A DNA stretch of 64,000 nucleotides from Cladopsammia gracilis (GCA_022457155.1 JAJGOT010000219.1:1202501-1266500); one strand, 5' to 3'; positions 54,201 through 63,180 are shown, counted from the first letter of the stretch. The notes: generated from the sequence alone by a model not told the origin. Numbers and translations: made by a program.

Positions 54201-57200
54201 TATTGTGGATCATTCAATGTTCACCAACTCTCTGCTTGGCATAATTATAGCTCCACTGACTCCTTAACCTTGCGTCTTTACTCCTCACCCACCCCTCCCT
54301 CCAACGCCGTCACCATGGGTAAGGTAGGTGACCATTTCATATTGTGGATCATTCAATGTTCACCAACTCTCTGCATGGCATAATTATAGCTCCACTGACC
54401 CCCTAACCTTGTGTTTTTACTCCTCACCCTCCCCTCCCTCCAACGACGTCGTCACCATGGGTAACGTAGGTGACCATTTCATATTGTGGATCATTCAATG
54501 TTCACCAACCCTCTCCATGGCATAATTATTGCTCCACTGACCCCCTAACCTTGTGTCTTTACTCCTCACCCTCCCCTCCCTCCAACGCCGTCACCATGGG
54601 TGACGTTGTGACCATTACATTTTGCAGCCTCAATGTTAACAGCCGATCAAGCAATCGAGTGATCTATTGAAAGTTTGTTCTACTGTTATAACTCAGTCAA
54701 TGCTACTCGTATTCAGAAGTTAAAAATGATATGTTTTGCTACCTTAGTAAACTCTCGCTTCCATGATTCTAGAACTCGTGATGCTGCATCTTCTGTCCAC
54801 TCCATATGCTGGACTTTAGCTCGTGCATACCAGTGTTTATAAAGCTGCTGTGTCCCCATCAACATAATAATACTTTGGTATGCCTCAGCACTACAGGCAG
54901 TAAAAAGAGCATGTTAAAATAAAACATAACAATTTAAGCCTGGTTCACAGAGAAATGATGACATAAGAACATGGACATTTAACGACAAAGAAAAGATCAG
55001 TTCCTTTTCTGTATGTTGTTAAGTTTATGTTATTTTGTTCCTTTATGTTATCATGTTGTGTTGTTCGTACTGGTGACGTAAAACATTGACAGGGTTTCAA
55101 TAAAATTGAGAGTAAGTGGCAATATTTGTAAAGCAGATGGCAGTGGCAACAAGGGGGTCTAGGGGCATGCCCCCCCAGAAAATTTTGCAATCTAGGACCT
55201 TGGAAATGGCATTTCCAGCATTCTGGGCATCAGCTTCAGTGAAATTAATCGCAAAGTAGGCGGTGATAATTTAATAAAATAGCTGGCGGAATTCACCTGT
55301 TGCTGGCTTCTAATGAAACCTCTACATGGACATCAGTTGTGTTTTTTATTTGCATGACCTCGCCATTATGTCGTATGTTGCTAGTGTGAACTAAGCTTTG
55401 CTCTTGAGATGAAGCATGTTCGAGTTCACATCTAAAGGTCGGTGGTTTAAGGCCTCTGGTCTCAGCCACTGCCATTTTCTTTACACAACTTCACTCCACA
55501 TTGTCTCTCTAGCTCCACCCTTCTTCTTATAACTCCACTTCTGTTTAACTTTACTGTGCCTCTTACAATAGGCCCCCCAAAATACTTAAAACATGTTAAC
55601 TCCCAAAGTCATTATGACAACATGTAGTATAGTTCTAACTTTTGGGTCTGTCAGTGAAATCCTATGGTGTGACCATTCAAATGAAACCTCTTTGGCAGTA
55701 CTTTTACATAGTACCATTTGTTTTTAATTATTTTACAAAATAAATTTGGGATTTTTCTTGAATTTTGATCCTTGGCAGTAAAGGGTAATGAAAATGAAAT
55801 GCATACCTTCTTATAACTCCAGTTTTGTTCTTTACTGTGCCTCCCACAATAAGCTCCTCAGGCCAGTCGAGAAACTTTGTGGCAAATCCCTGGCAGCCAC
55901 CAGTCAACTCAACACCTATATCTGGTTTCTGTAACAAACAACATGAATGCAATGAATACAGAGCTCTGTATCCTTTTAAGGACCAACCATTTTACTTCTG
56001 AAGGAGGTGGGTTAAAGAAATTATATATATGACCCGCAAGCAAGCATGCTGGGAAAAAGTATCACACAACTGCAAAAGTCTCACTTGATGCAGCTACTGG
56101 GCAGACTAAATCACCTTTCCCCACCCCCATTGGAAATAGAATGGTTTTCCCGTTTAGAAGCAGCCAGCTCTCTGTTTATTAGTGATCACTTGCTCTGAGA
56201 CTGAGGAGGAGGGGGACGAGGGCCCGGGGGGGAGGGAGGTTAGGTAAGGGTGATGGGAAAGTGACGGGAATGTTCCGTGTACCTTTTTGGGGAAAAGCAC
56301 TCTCTTGCTCTCTCGATTAGAAGTTCCCAACTCAAAGTTTTTATGTTCCGAGGATGTAGGTTCAAGTAATTTGAGTTTTGTGGGACCATCAACTTACATC
56401 AGAACAGTGGAGATAGATAGATAGATAGATAGATAATCTTTACTCAAACATGGTAAACTATTGTATCAATTGAGGAGCTATTGTATCAATTGTGGCTTGT
56501 TTTTTATGTGGCTAATATTATTAGGCAAAGTTAACCTCGAGCAAATGCAGTCAGCGGTTTACCCCTTTTGGAGTATGTGACCTCAGGGGCGGCCCTTGGG
56601 GCAATTGCTGGGTTTTATTGCTCTTTGCGTTCCTTGTGCTTTGCATTTTGCTGATCGTAGTGGATCAATACTTTGCTGATCGTAGCGGATCTATATTTGC
56701 AAATCGTAGCGGATTCTTGCACCCTCTCCACCCACCCTCTCCACCCACCCTCTTGGTTTGACTGGTTCTAGGTAAGTATCTTCGTCAGGTAAGTTTCCAC
56801 TGAATGTCGTTCAGTGTGACGGTGCTTGTTAGTGGCTGCAGGCAAGGGTGGTTCCCGCTTCCAGGGTTGCCATGGAAACCTCCTTTGCTGGGTCTGTTCT
56901 GCATCAGACACCCCACTAACCTGTACGGCACCAGTTCCCAAGCTCATCCATTTGCCATGAGTTTAAATAAAAAAAAATTAAGCATGTTGTACCTTTTTGG
57001 TTTTATAGTTGGGCGCTGTTTTAGGACATTCTGGATCAGATGGATCTAAACATGGTTTCTTCATGTAGCCACTGGTAATCCCAGCCTAAAAAGATAGAGA
57101 GAGTCATGACTTAAATGCTACTGAGCAAGCTTTTAGCCAGCAGGGCGTCCAGGCGTCCTGTGGACGCCCACTTTTTGAAGAAATTCATGAAAATTGCACT

Positions 57201-58706
57201 TAATCCTTTAAAAAATTATGATGGAAAATATCTTCTGGACGGCCACTTTTCAATTTCTGGCTGAAAGCCTGCTACTGAGTGCCAACAATTTTTTTGAAGG
57301 TTAACCTTGCCCAGAGTCAATAAATGAAGGGGTGCCTGGAAAAAACTGCAAAGTAACTTCTGATAAACTGCTAGGTTCTCATTCCAAATTGCCTTGTATT
57401 CCCTTGTGAAACACAGGGAGAATTTGACATTACATGTACATCAAAAGGCACTTAGGGCCTTATTCCGCGCACCCCTTCAATTATGGATAGTGCAGTACAG
57501 ATCAAAAACTTCTGAGTCTTCTGTGGATGAAATCCAATGGTGTGACCATTCAAATGAAACCTCTTCAGCAGCACATTTGCATGGTACCATTTGTTTTTCA
57601 ATATTCTACAAAATGAAATTTGGGAATTTTCTTGAATTTTGATATTTGGCACTCTTGGTAGATTAAGGGTTAAACAAAAAACTGAAATTGGTTAAACAGT
57701 AGTGTTATTAATATGTAAATAGGATTTCCTTCACACCTCTTCAAGAAGCCCCGTTGTTTTCTCAAACATCAGTTCTGACATATATTGTTTCATAAAATTG
57801 ATAAATATCTCTGGATTAAGGCTCTTCCACTTCAGGTCATCCAGTTCATTTACACTGTGAAATAAAAGTTTCCATCTCTGTTAGAACTATTAGTAATAGT
57901 GGACAGCTGAGTGGAGAACAATTCAGGGAGTTATCGGGCAAGAAAGTTCACCTTTAGTCAATTACACTGTACAGAGACACGGTGCAGTTATAACTTTTGA
58001 GTCTGTCGGCGAAATCCTATGGTGTGACCATTCAAAAAAAACCTCTTCAGCAGTACTTTTGCATGGTACCATTTGTTCTAACTTTTGAGTCTGTGGACGA
58101 AATCCTATGGTGTGACCATTCAAAAAAAACCTCTTCAGCAGTACTTTTGCATGGTACCATTTGTTCTAACTTTTGAGTCTGTGGACGAAATCCTATGGTG
58201 TGACCATTCAAATGAAACCTCTTCACCAGTACTATAGCATGGCAGCAAATGAAATGTGGGATTTTTCTTGAATTTTGATTTTTGGTACTCTTGGATCAGT
58301 TACTTACCCGAGGCTGACTTTATTGCTTGGCCCAAGTGGTTTTGCGCCTTCCCAAAAGCAATCCAAGGGTGTTATGATGACACATGGCAAAAGCTGGTGA
58401 AGGATCTGTAGATGGATTAAATTGAAGGCTTGGTGAAAGTTTGGTCTTGAAACCCAAATTGCGATGATCCAATAAGCTCTGTAGAGCTAATTTTTTGGGG
58501 CATTTTTTTGGGGGGGAGGGGGAGGGGGAGGGGGGTTGGGGGACTCCTATATAAAATTAACAGGGGTGATTGCCAGAAATTTTGAAAGGAACCCCTAAAG
58601 GGTACCAGAAAGACCCTAATCAAAGGCTCCTACGAGTCAGCTTGTGAATACCAAACAACCTTTGGACCATCCCCCTCCTATGTGTTTTGCTGCAATGCCT
58701 CTCCCC

Positions 58707-58744
<38 letters not shown>

Positions 58745-59670
58745 TCCCCAACCCTTTTGTGTCCCACTCCCCACACACCCCTCCTTCCAACGACGTCGCC
58801 ATGGGTAATTTAGGTGACCATTACGTATCACATTTGTAACAGGCAAAAAATATATACTAGCCTTTATTATGTACTGGTCAGAGGGATTTCCACCAAAAGT
58901 TTACAGCTGATGGATGGAGTATTCATATTCACGAGTTAAAAAGATATTAGAATAACCGACAGTGGTCATTTTTGATTGAAACACCATCAGTGGTACCAAG
59001 ACCTACCAAACCACAAGATTTATGCTATGACGAGTTCCCCTTTCACTTTCATATGGGACATCCCCGGCGCCTGCAAGCACAGTTGTAGTGTAGTACTTAC
59101 ATTATCCAACAAAGGGCTGTCCAAGGGAGGAAGGCTTAAGGTGTAGCATAAGTCCTTCAAAGTCCAAGTTCTGTAAGCAAAACATTAATCAGTGAGTGTT
59201 GTCATTGGCGAAGGCCTTGTTTTCACTCTGTGCGCCAATGAGAAACAACTGAAAAGCTAAAACAGCTGACTGTACTTTTGGGCGACAACCATGTTTTCTA
59301 ATTGTCATGACTTCTCATTCATTCACTGAAATCCTCCAATCGAAAACCTCCCCATGACAACCACCTTTCTATAACAGCCATGTTTTCTAATTGTTCTGAC
59401 TTCCCATTCATTCACTCAAATCTTCCAATCGAAAACCTCCCCATAACAGCCACCTCTCTTTATCAATTTGGTCAACTTACTGGTCATATAACTCCACTGA
59501 AACATTTGTGGCTCTCGTCAGAGCCTGTAAGTGTTGTTTCATGGCTTTTACAGAAAGAATATTCGTTCCTTCCATGTTTGGAGTCTGTATGAGGAGCTCA
59601 TTTGTCCCACCATAACCTTCTCCAAGTGCTTTCCTTGTGTATTCCAATTCCTTTTCCAGTCTGCCACCCA
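41770..59670 (-). CDS. ptch: Patched gene B: Hedgehog receptor, 24 coding exons, N-terminal exon outside window
   Basis: Second Patched receptor, same orientation as gene A and 5.5 kb upstream of it. Exons: 59670-59481, 59170-59101, 58405-58308, 57854-57737, 57085-56993, 55928-55807, 54890-54743, 53844-53713, 53107-52949, 52107-52021, 51546-51421, 51337-51219, 50742-49737, 49464-49228, 48542-48467, 47893-47751, 47168-47058, 46758-46686, 45967-45876, 45294-45103, 44687-44550, 43696-43554, 43309-43210, 42234-41770. All use GT-AG and their phases agree, giving 1412 residues. By homology to gene A one exon (about 61 codons: N-terminus and TM1) is missing to the right. Seen: ectodomain 1, sterol-sensing TM2-TM6 with GVDD, a central loop of about 330 residues, TM7, ectodomain 2, TM8-TM12 with GVGVE, and a 154-residue tail with SVTV-like motifs. 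It looks intact and functional. No PPxY ubiquitin-ligase motif was seen, unlike fly and vertebrate Patched. Confidence 0.94.
42426..42732. mobile_element. MITE with 26-bp inverted ends and internal tandem repeat, intron 24 of ptch-B
   Basis: ctttattacatccattgtg and the inverse atggatgtaataaag differ at one of 26 positions across the ends. Inside are three 60-bp units starting cagtgcgatttattcccgaa and ending ctccaaatcgcatcttttt. Confidence 0.88.
43093..43190. repeat. Polypurine tract with gcgaggcgaa repeats, intron 24 of ptch-B
   Basis: About 95 bp of almost only purines built from gaggcgaa and gcgagggga words, ending 20 bp from the exon 24 donor. Capable of triplex formation. Confidence 0.85.
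43210..43309 (-). CDS. ptch: ptch-B coding exon 24: TM12
   Basis: Encodes [19 protein letters not shown] then [14 protein letters not shown]. 100 nt, donor GTAAGT, which abuts a long polypurine tract in the intron. Confidence 0.95.
43554..43696 (-). CDS. ptch: ptch-B coding exon 23: TM11
   Basis: Encodes [19 protein letters not shown] then [17 protein letters not shown], very close to vertebrate Patched. 143 nt, donor GTAAAG. Confidence 0.96.
44300..44485. repeat. Dispersed MITE copy with 54-bp internal duplication, intron 22 of ptch-B
   Basis: gtttcttggcattacggatg at one end and gcaacaccaagaaatacccaa at the other. A 54-bp segment (aaacaaacttaattaaacaa onward) is duplicated exactly at about 44353 and 44407. 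Confidence 0.8.
44550..44687 (-). CDS. ptch: ptch-B coding exon 22: TM9-TM10 with GVGVE
   Basis: Forty-six codons: [19 protein letters not shown] then [18 protein letters not shown]. The region from ITVE onward is nearly identical to gene A. Donor GTGAGT. Confidence 0.96.
44947..44962. repeat. Poly-C run, intron 21 of ptch-B
   Basis: About 16 Cs. The rest of this gene-B-specific intron shows no recognisable element. Confidence 0.85.
45103..45294 (-). CDS. ptch: ptch-B coding exon 21: TM8
   Basis: Sixty-four codons: [32 protein letters not shown]8, then NFWAAMFI. In gene A this and the next exon are one; the intron here (44688-45102) is specific to gene B. Donor GTAAGT. Confidence 0.95.
45428..45565. 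repeat. gtgaccattcaaatgaaa MITE copy, intron 20 of ptch-B
   Basis: gaaatcctatggtgtgacc, cagtacttttgcatggtacc and gatttttcttgaattttaa in family order; left terminus missing. Confidence 0.8.
45876..45967 (-). CDS. ptch: ptch-B coding exon 20
   Basis: Encodes [19 protein letters not shown] then [11 protein letters not shown]. 92 nt, phase 1 to 0, donor GTATGT. Confidence 0.92.
45968..46685. other. Intron 19 of ptch-B, nothing recognised
   Basis: Unique-looking AT-rich sequence with no repeat of the families seen elsewhere and no frame of note. Confidence 0.5.
46686..46758 (-). CDS. ptch: ptch-B coding exon 19
   Basis: Encodes [18 protein letters not shown] and on; the ANI.P start matches vertebrate ANIRP. 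73 nt, donor GTACAT. Confidence 0.9.
47058..47168 (-). CDS. ptch: ptch-B coding exon 18
   Basis: Encodes [18 protein letters not shown] then [14 protein letters not shown]. 37 codons, same length as gene A exon 19. Donor GTTTGC. Confidence 0.94.
47270..47410. repeat. Dispersed MITE copy, intron 17 of ptch-B
   Basis: ggggtgtttcgcagtgttg, attgtgttgtggtgtgggta and attgttcagtgtcttttcaa match the inverse of 52478-52612. Confidence 0.75.
47751..47893 (-). CDS. ptch: ptch-B coding exon 17
   Basis: Encodes [19 protein letters not shown] then [17 protein letters not shown]. The L(Q)(D/E)AFD.DW start matches vertebrate Patched. 143 nt, donor GTATGT. Confidence 0.94.
48467..48542 (-). CDS. ptch: ptch-B coding exon 16
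   Basis: Encodes [18 protein letters not shown] then YFREWLE. 76 nt, phase 0 to 1, donor GTATGA. Confidence 0.93.
48650..49068 (-). mobile_element. tRNA-derived SINE, about 420 bp, intron 15 of ptch-B
   Basis: On the minus strand it begins with a tRNA-like head (TTGGTAGAGCACC, then GCAGGTTCAAACCCTGGCC with box B) at 49064-49010. A body with gttaaagatcccacag follows, and it ends with cgctatataaatgtc and a T/A-rich tail. The plan fits animal SINE2-type elements; the family is an inference. Confidence 0.7.
49228..49464 (-). CDS. ptch: ptch-B coding exon 15: TM7
   Basis: TM7 then [19 protein letters not shown] and [17 protein letters not shown], very close to vertebrate DGLDLTDIVPRET. 79 codons, donor GTAAGG. 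Confidence 0.96.
49737..50742 (-). CDS. ptch: ptch-B coding exon 14: long central cytoplasmic loop
   Basis: A 1006-nt exon encoding about 335 residues between TM6 and TM7, rich in Ser, Arg, Ala and Thr and probably disordered. It holds two copies of [10 protein letters not shown] 15 residues apart, an acidic [11 protein letters not shown] stretch, and ends [19 protein letters not shown], the Patched block before TM7. Gene A encodes this loop in two exons (about 137 residues). Entry is phase 2 after ACCATAG; donor GTATAT. The full-length open frame makes the single exon secure. Confidence 0.92.
50845..50970. repeat. Dispersed repeat, second copy of 14700-14850
   Basis: gtaaagtcgcactcgagcca, ggccggagcttaacccggtt, tctgtagcatgaagcaact and gatgctagtccatcgcagg. 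A fragment of the last word is also near 25330. Confidence 0.7.
51219..51337 (-). CDS. ptch: ptch-B coding exon 13: TM6
   Basis: Encodes [19 protein letters not shown] then [17 protein letters not shown], leaving the membrane into the central loop. 119 nt, donor GTATGT. Confidence 0.95.
51421..51546 (-). CDS. ptch: ptch-B coding exon 12: TM5
   Basis: Encodes [20 protein letters not shown] then [12 protein letters not shown], almost identical to vertebrate Patched. Donor GTTTGT. Confidence 0.96.
51565..51780. mobile_element. CCAAT-box MITE, copy 8, strongly diverged
   Basis: Begins gattggttttggttttgctc and ends ttggctttttaacactcaat with agaaaactgcac. The central gcgcgggaaaa is lost, so this copy is older than those in gene A. 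Confidence 0.65.
52021..52107 (-). CDS. ptch: ptch-B coding exon 11: TM4 with GVDD
   Basis: Encodes [19 protein letters not shown]. 29 codons, four fewer than gene A in the short loop after TM4. Donor GTAAGT. Confidence 0.95.
52478..52615. mobile_element. MITE with tttcttggtgttgc termini, intron 10 of ptch-B
   Basis: Left gtttcttggtgttgcgga and right tgcaataccaagaaacaccc are inverses. The centre has aatacccacaccacaacaca as at 44300 and 47270. Confidence 0.82.
52949..53107 (-). CDS. ptch: ptch-B coding exon 10: TM2-TM3
   Basis: Fifty-three codons with [18 protein letters not shown] then [10 protein letters not shown], the sterol-sensing TM3 block. Donor GTCAGT. Confidence 0.95.
53713..53844 (-). 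CDS. ptch: ptch-B coding exon 9
   Basis: Forty-four codons with [20 protein letters not shown] and then KVAIGYALM entering TM2. Donor GTAAGG. Confidence 0.93.
53935..54645. repeat. Tandem array, about 140-bp unit, intron 8 of ptch-B
   Basis: Five units with ccatgggtaacgtaggtgac, catttcatattgtggatcat and tgttcaccaac, separated by C-rich ctcctcaccctcccctccct. The last three are spaced 139-142 bp. Related single copies lie near 58780 and, inverted, near 37750. Confidence 0.9.
54743..54890 (-). CDS. ptch: ptch-B coding exon 8
   Basis: Encodes [20 protein letters not shown] through [11 protein letters not shown]. Same length and phase as gene A exon 8. Donor GTAGCA. Confidence 0.91.
55628..55778. 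repeat. gtgaccattcaaatgaaa MITE copy, intron 7 of ptch-B
   Basis: cttttgggtctgtcagtga, gtgtgaccattcaaatgaaa and gggatttttcttgaattttg in order. Confidence 0.8.
55807..55928 (-). CDS. ptch: ptch-B coding exon 7
   Basis: Encodes [19 protein letters not shown] then [11 protein letters not shown], closely matching the Patched [11 protein letters not shown] motif. 122 nt, donor GTATGC. Confidence 0.95.
56407..56436. repeat. (GATA)n microsatellite, intron 6 of ptch-B
   Basis: About seven gata units. 56640-56725 also has three spaced copies of gatcgtag(t/c)ggat. Confidence 0.9.
56866..56880 (+). promoter_or_regulatory. Candidate RFX X-box, intron 6 of ptch-B
   Basis: gttgccatggaaacc matches the palindromic RFX consensus (gttnccatggnaac). 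RFX factors control cilia genes, and Hedgehog signalling is tied to cilia. Function here is inference; a lone 15-mer in an intron may be chance. Confidence 0.3.
56993..57085 (-). CDS. ptch: ptch-B coding exon 6
   Basis: Thirty-one codons: [20 protein letters not shown] and on. The GYM.(R/K)PCL(D/N)P.DP.CP block is typical of Patched. Donor GTACAA. Confidence 0.93.
57505..57660. repeat. gtgaccattcaaatgaaa MITE copy, intron 5 of ptch-B
   Basis: cttctgagtcttctgtggat to attttgatatttggcactct, near full length. Confidence 0.8.
57737..57854 (-). CDS. ptch: ptch-B coding exon 5
   Basis: Encodes [19 protein letters not shown] and on to LLEE. It corresponds to the L.W...(D/N)P..F...L helix of ectodomain 1. 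Donor is GTGTGA, weaker than the others but in phase. Confidence 0.85.
57985..58292. repeat. Triplicated 5' part of the MITE, intron 4 of ptch-B
   Basis: Three direct copies of a segment of about 90 bp (aacttttgagtctgtggacg, gaccattcaaaaaaaacctc, gcatggtaccatttgttct). The last runs into the normal 3' part (gggatttttcttgaattttg). The first two share the derived aaaaaaaa in place of aaatgaaa. Confidence 0.88.
58308..58405 (-). CDS. ptch: ptch-B coding exon 4
   Basis: Encodes [20 protein letters not shown], nearly identical to the vertebrate Patched motif. 98 nt, phase 0 to 2, donor GTAAGT. Confidence 0.95.
58708..58742. repeat. Poly-C run of 35, intron 3 of ptch-B
   Basis: The longest homopolymer in the window, flanked by ctcccc on both sides. 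Length is probably polymorphic. Confidence 0.92.
59101..59170 (-). CDS. ptch: ptch-B coding exon 3
   Basis: 70 nt encoding [19 protein letters not shown] and on. Same length, phase and LCY motif as gene A exon 3. Confidence 0.9.
59284..59462. repeat. Tandem duplication of about 95 bp, intron 2 of ptch-B
   Basis: gttttctaattgtcatgact to aaaacctccccatgacaacc is followed by a copy with a few changes, ending just before exon 2. Confidence 0.85.
59481..59670 (-). CDS. ptch: ptch-B coding exon 2: start of ectodomain 1
   Basis: First gene B exon in the window. Encodes [20 protein letters not shown] then [10 protein letters not shown]. Enters in phase 1 after ACTGCAG, so the V before GGRL is completed from the missing exon 1. 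Donor GTAAGT. Confidence 0.93.
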
Positions 59671-62600
59671 CTGCAGTTACAAACAAACAATGACAGTCAA
59701 CACTTTCCTAGGCGACCACCCTTGGTGCACGACAAAGTGGTCGCTTACGGGAGGTGGTCGCTTATGGGAAAAATCAACAAAATAAGCTCAAACTGAATTG
59801 ATTAACATAATTACACATTAAAGATATTACATCATAAGTTAAAATTAGGCAAATAGACAACATTTGTACATAACATTTTGCAACAGATTACTGTAACAAT
59901 ACGCTTGTTTATCTACAGATCTTATTACAGCCATCTTTTTTGTAAGTAAACTGTTATTATCTGTCAGCATGCCAGGTCAGCACTATTAAAAACTGAACTT
60001 TTGTGACATTCGAGTGATGATTTTCTTATGATCATACGTGATCATGCCGTGTGGTCACTTACTGGAAACAGAAAACAAAAGAATATTTCAAATTTCTGGC
60101 GTAAAAAGTGTCATGGTTGCTTAAGAAATTTGAGTAGTGGTTGCTTATGAGAGAGTTTTTGAAACAGTGTTTGACTGAGAAACAAAACAGTTATTTACAA
60201 AGTGGTTGTTTACGGGAGGTGGTCGCTTACAAGAAGTGGTCGTTATGAGAGAGTTGACTGTAGTCAAAAGATTAGTATACATACAGTCAAGCATGCATTG
60301 CATGTACAGAGATAATGCTAAGAGACATTAGGTACCAACCACCTATGGTTTGTGGTCTTTGCCAAGGAAATATGCAATAGATCACAGTGTCTTGTACAGT
60401 CGCCCAATGTCTTAAGCTGGCCTACCGGTACTCAATAATCCTGCCTTCTACAATAATGCTGGCAGCCCGCCGGTGGAAACACTTGTCATGCTGTTGTGTG
60501 CGTAAGGGCCGTAGGCCAGTATGAGGCAAACCGAGGCACTTGTCTCAGTCATTATCCCAGTGTTTTGTTTAAACGTACAAATAGTCATCATAAAGACCCT
60601 AAATAGCTAGGCAGGGAATTTAACCATGGATATTGCCTCAGTCCTTATTTTTTTCTGGCTATGGCCCTGTGCGTGAGTAGAATTCTTTAATAGCCAGCCA
60701 AAACCAACAGAACATTACAACAAAACAACCATCTCAGACACTCGAGAGGAATTATCATAATTGTCTGAGATTTTAAGATAGAATCCTAAGTAAATATGTA
60801 CTATACAACATTATCCAACACAAACACACTTAAGTTCTGCATGTAGCATGAGTAATATGAAAACCATGGTTGACGTATGTGTGCATTTCTCGAAAGTCCC
60901 AAAAAGCTATGTGCAAAATGTTTACCAAGAACAATTCAATTTGATTTTGAGAGCTAAGTAATGACATTTTACATTTACTGCACAAGTTGCACAGCTTTGC
61001 GGGTTATAGAGAAAATAATTTATATAGCTTTGGGGCCCAAATTATCTTTAAGAGCTTTGAGAAACGCATGCCAGGAATATATACTGTCAGTAAATAACAC
61101 ATGCAGTAACTTTCAGAGGTCAAACATCCTGATAAGAAGACTTTATTTTTTTTTTTCAAACAGGGACACGCAATGCCATTTCAAAAACTCTTTTACAGTT
61201 AAACTTTCAGGCAAGAAATTCCACGCTTCTTTGATTTTGATATAATGTAAACAGGACCCTGCAGGAATATTGATAAATTACTGTTAAATTTCTAAAACTA
61301 AATAAACATAATTCTGTATGTTAAAACTAGTACTTCCACTGGAATTTTGCCACAGCGATTCACAAGCTAAGTTTAGGTCACAGCTTGTTGGAACTCGTCA
61401 GCTGAAGTAGTGTGGTCTGTATAATTATGCGCATGTCAATAATTTTAATGGTTTTTGACACAATTCTAACCACAATTTAACACCTAAGCTTCCAATTAGT
61501 TGATCCCATGGAAGGAGATTAATCTTCAAGCAGCTTTCGCCACTGGTTTTGGTTAAAATGTAACGTGTCAAATACCAAAGTTGAAGTGAGTAACCATGAA
61601 TCTGTAAGTTAGATGAACCCCAGGGCTCTATTAGATGTTTTTAGAAGCAGAGGTGATTATTAAAAATAAAAATAACTGCTTATACAACTACAGTGATGCT
61701 AAATTTAAACCTATCTACCTATCTGAAACTAAAATTGGTGAGGTCAGTAATTTAATCAATACTTTAAACAGGAAAAAAAGTGGTTTAGCGGGCAATGTTT
61801 CATCAGTCATTAGAACATTGGATTACGGTGACCACCTTTACCTCCCTCGGCCTGACAAAGATGTTGTTATACAAAACAGGAAGTTAATGAACACCTAGCC
61901 TAACTTCTGGGATTGTTTATACTGGTTCAGACGAATCTAAAACAGTACCAGAAACGTGACTTGCCATGCTACAAAATGACCAATGATGATGTTTCCTCTT
62001 TCAACTTCTGCTATCATGTTTCCAGGCATTGTCTAGTTTCTTAACCCTTTTACTCCCAAGTGTGCCAAAAATCAAAATTCAAGAAAAATCCTAAATTTCA
62101 TTTTGTGAAATATCGAAAAACAAATAGCACCATGCAAAAGTACTGCCAGAGAGGTTTCATCTGAACGGACACACCATTAGGATTTCGTCGAAAGACTCAA
62201 AAGTTAGAACTGCACTACATGTCTCCATAATTGACTCTGGGAGTGAAAGGTTTCAACCTTTGTAAATTAACTTCTCAAACTCGTAAGTCACTAATTAATA
62301 ATAATTATTAGTGAAGACAGAATAAAGGAAAGGAAGTTTAGTTATGTGATATTATAATTACCATAAAATTTGGTGAACTTTTACTTTTAATTTCTCAATA
62401 CATGTAGGTTTAAAAAGCTATACCAAACACTCAAAAGCTTAGTAATTTTAGTTTAGCTAGGTATATATTTTCTTGTAAAAAAAAGGTAATGGAAATGTGA
62501 AAATAAAGTATTGTACTGCTTCATCAGGTATCGTCATTTATTAATACTCCGCTGTGCCTCAATCTATATCTATCAACCCACTAATTCCCAGTGTTTTCAT
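59671..62600 (-). other. ptch-B intron 1, no exon found
   Basis: No counterpart of gene A exon 1 was found from here to 64000. 59705-60260 holds several gtggtcgcttacgggaggt words in a loose repeat. The rest is AT-rich and unremarkable. Confidence 0.5.
62045..62251 (-). mobile_element. gtgaccattcaaatgaaa MITE, full-length reference copy
   Basis: About 207 bp with inverted ends cccttttactccca and tgggagtgaaagg. Contains aaattcaagaaaaatccta, caccatgcaaaagtactgcc and the core in inverse. This copy defines the boundaries of the family. Confidence 0.8.
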
Positions 62601-62603
62601 ATG

Positions 62604-62780
62604 TAGTGGAATCCCGATTTTTCAAACCTCCAAGGGAAACGGAAATTGGTTCGAAAAATCGGGAGTTCAAAAAATCGAAGGTGGTATTGACTGAAATCAA
62701 ATCCAAGGGAAACAAGTTTTGGTTCGAATAATCGGGAGTTTCGAAAAATAGAGTATTCAAAAAATCGGGATTTTACTGTA
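62604..62780. mobile_element. pogo-like MITE
   Basis: Left gtagtggaatcccgattttt and right aaaaatcgggattttactgta are inverses. Internal words ttggttcgaaaaatcgggag recur twice. The cag.(a/g)(a/g)aatcccga start resembles pogo/Tigger termini. Confidence 0.7.
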
Positions 62781-62924
62781 CTTATGTACATGTAACAAGT
62801 GCTTCCTTGTGTTTGAAATATTACGACTAACAGTGCCATGAATGTACAGGAAAATACATGGATTTGAATAGCAAATAAATCTTAGAATTTTGTTCACAAA
62901 CTTAATTAGAACAACCTTACAGCA

Positions 62925-63180
62925 TAATAAACAGTACCACAGAAAAGTTCTGCTCAATAGCTTTCATTTGAATGGTCACACTTAAGGATTTCATCAACAG
63001 ACTCAAAAGTTAGAACCAGTTTGAACACAAGTACTGCACAATAACTTTCATTTGGGAATGGTTGCACTTTAGGATTTCATCAACAGAGTAATTACCACAT
63101 AAACGTACTGCTCGATAGCTTTCATTTGAATGGTCGCATCAAAGACTGTTCAGTGTCCACAGACTCAAACCTTATAGAGC
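62925..63180 (-). repeat. Inverted tandem pieces of the gtgaccattcaaatgaaa family
   Basis: Three pieces, each with agctttcatttgaatggtc (or a variant) and gactcaaaagttagaacc. They continue in direct orientation at 63615-63890. Confidence 0.7.

Noticed and set aside
54189..54670. Family of 64-66-codon frames starting [13 protein letters not shown]
   Set aside because: They repeat every 139-142 bp because of the tandem array in intron 8; not genes.
59708..59720. Gli-binding site (gaccaccct) near ptch-B exon 2
   Set aside because: One mismatch to GACCACCCA, and it lies in a loose repeat with similar ggtggtcg words, so chance is likely.
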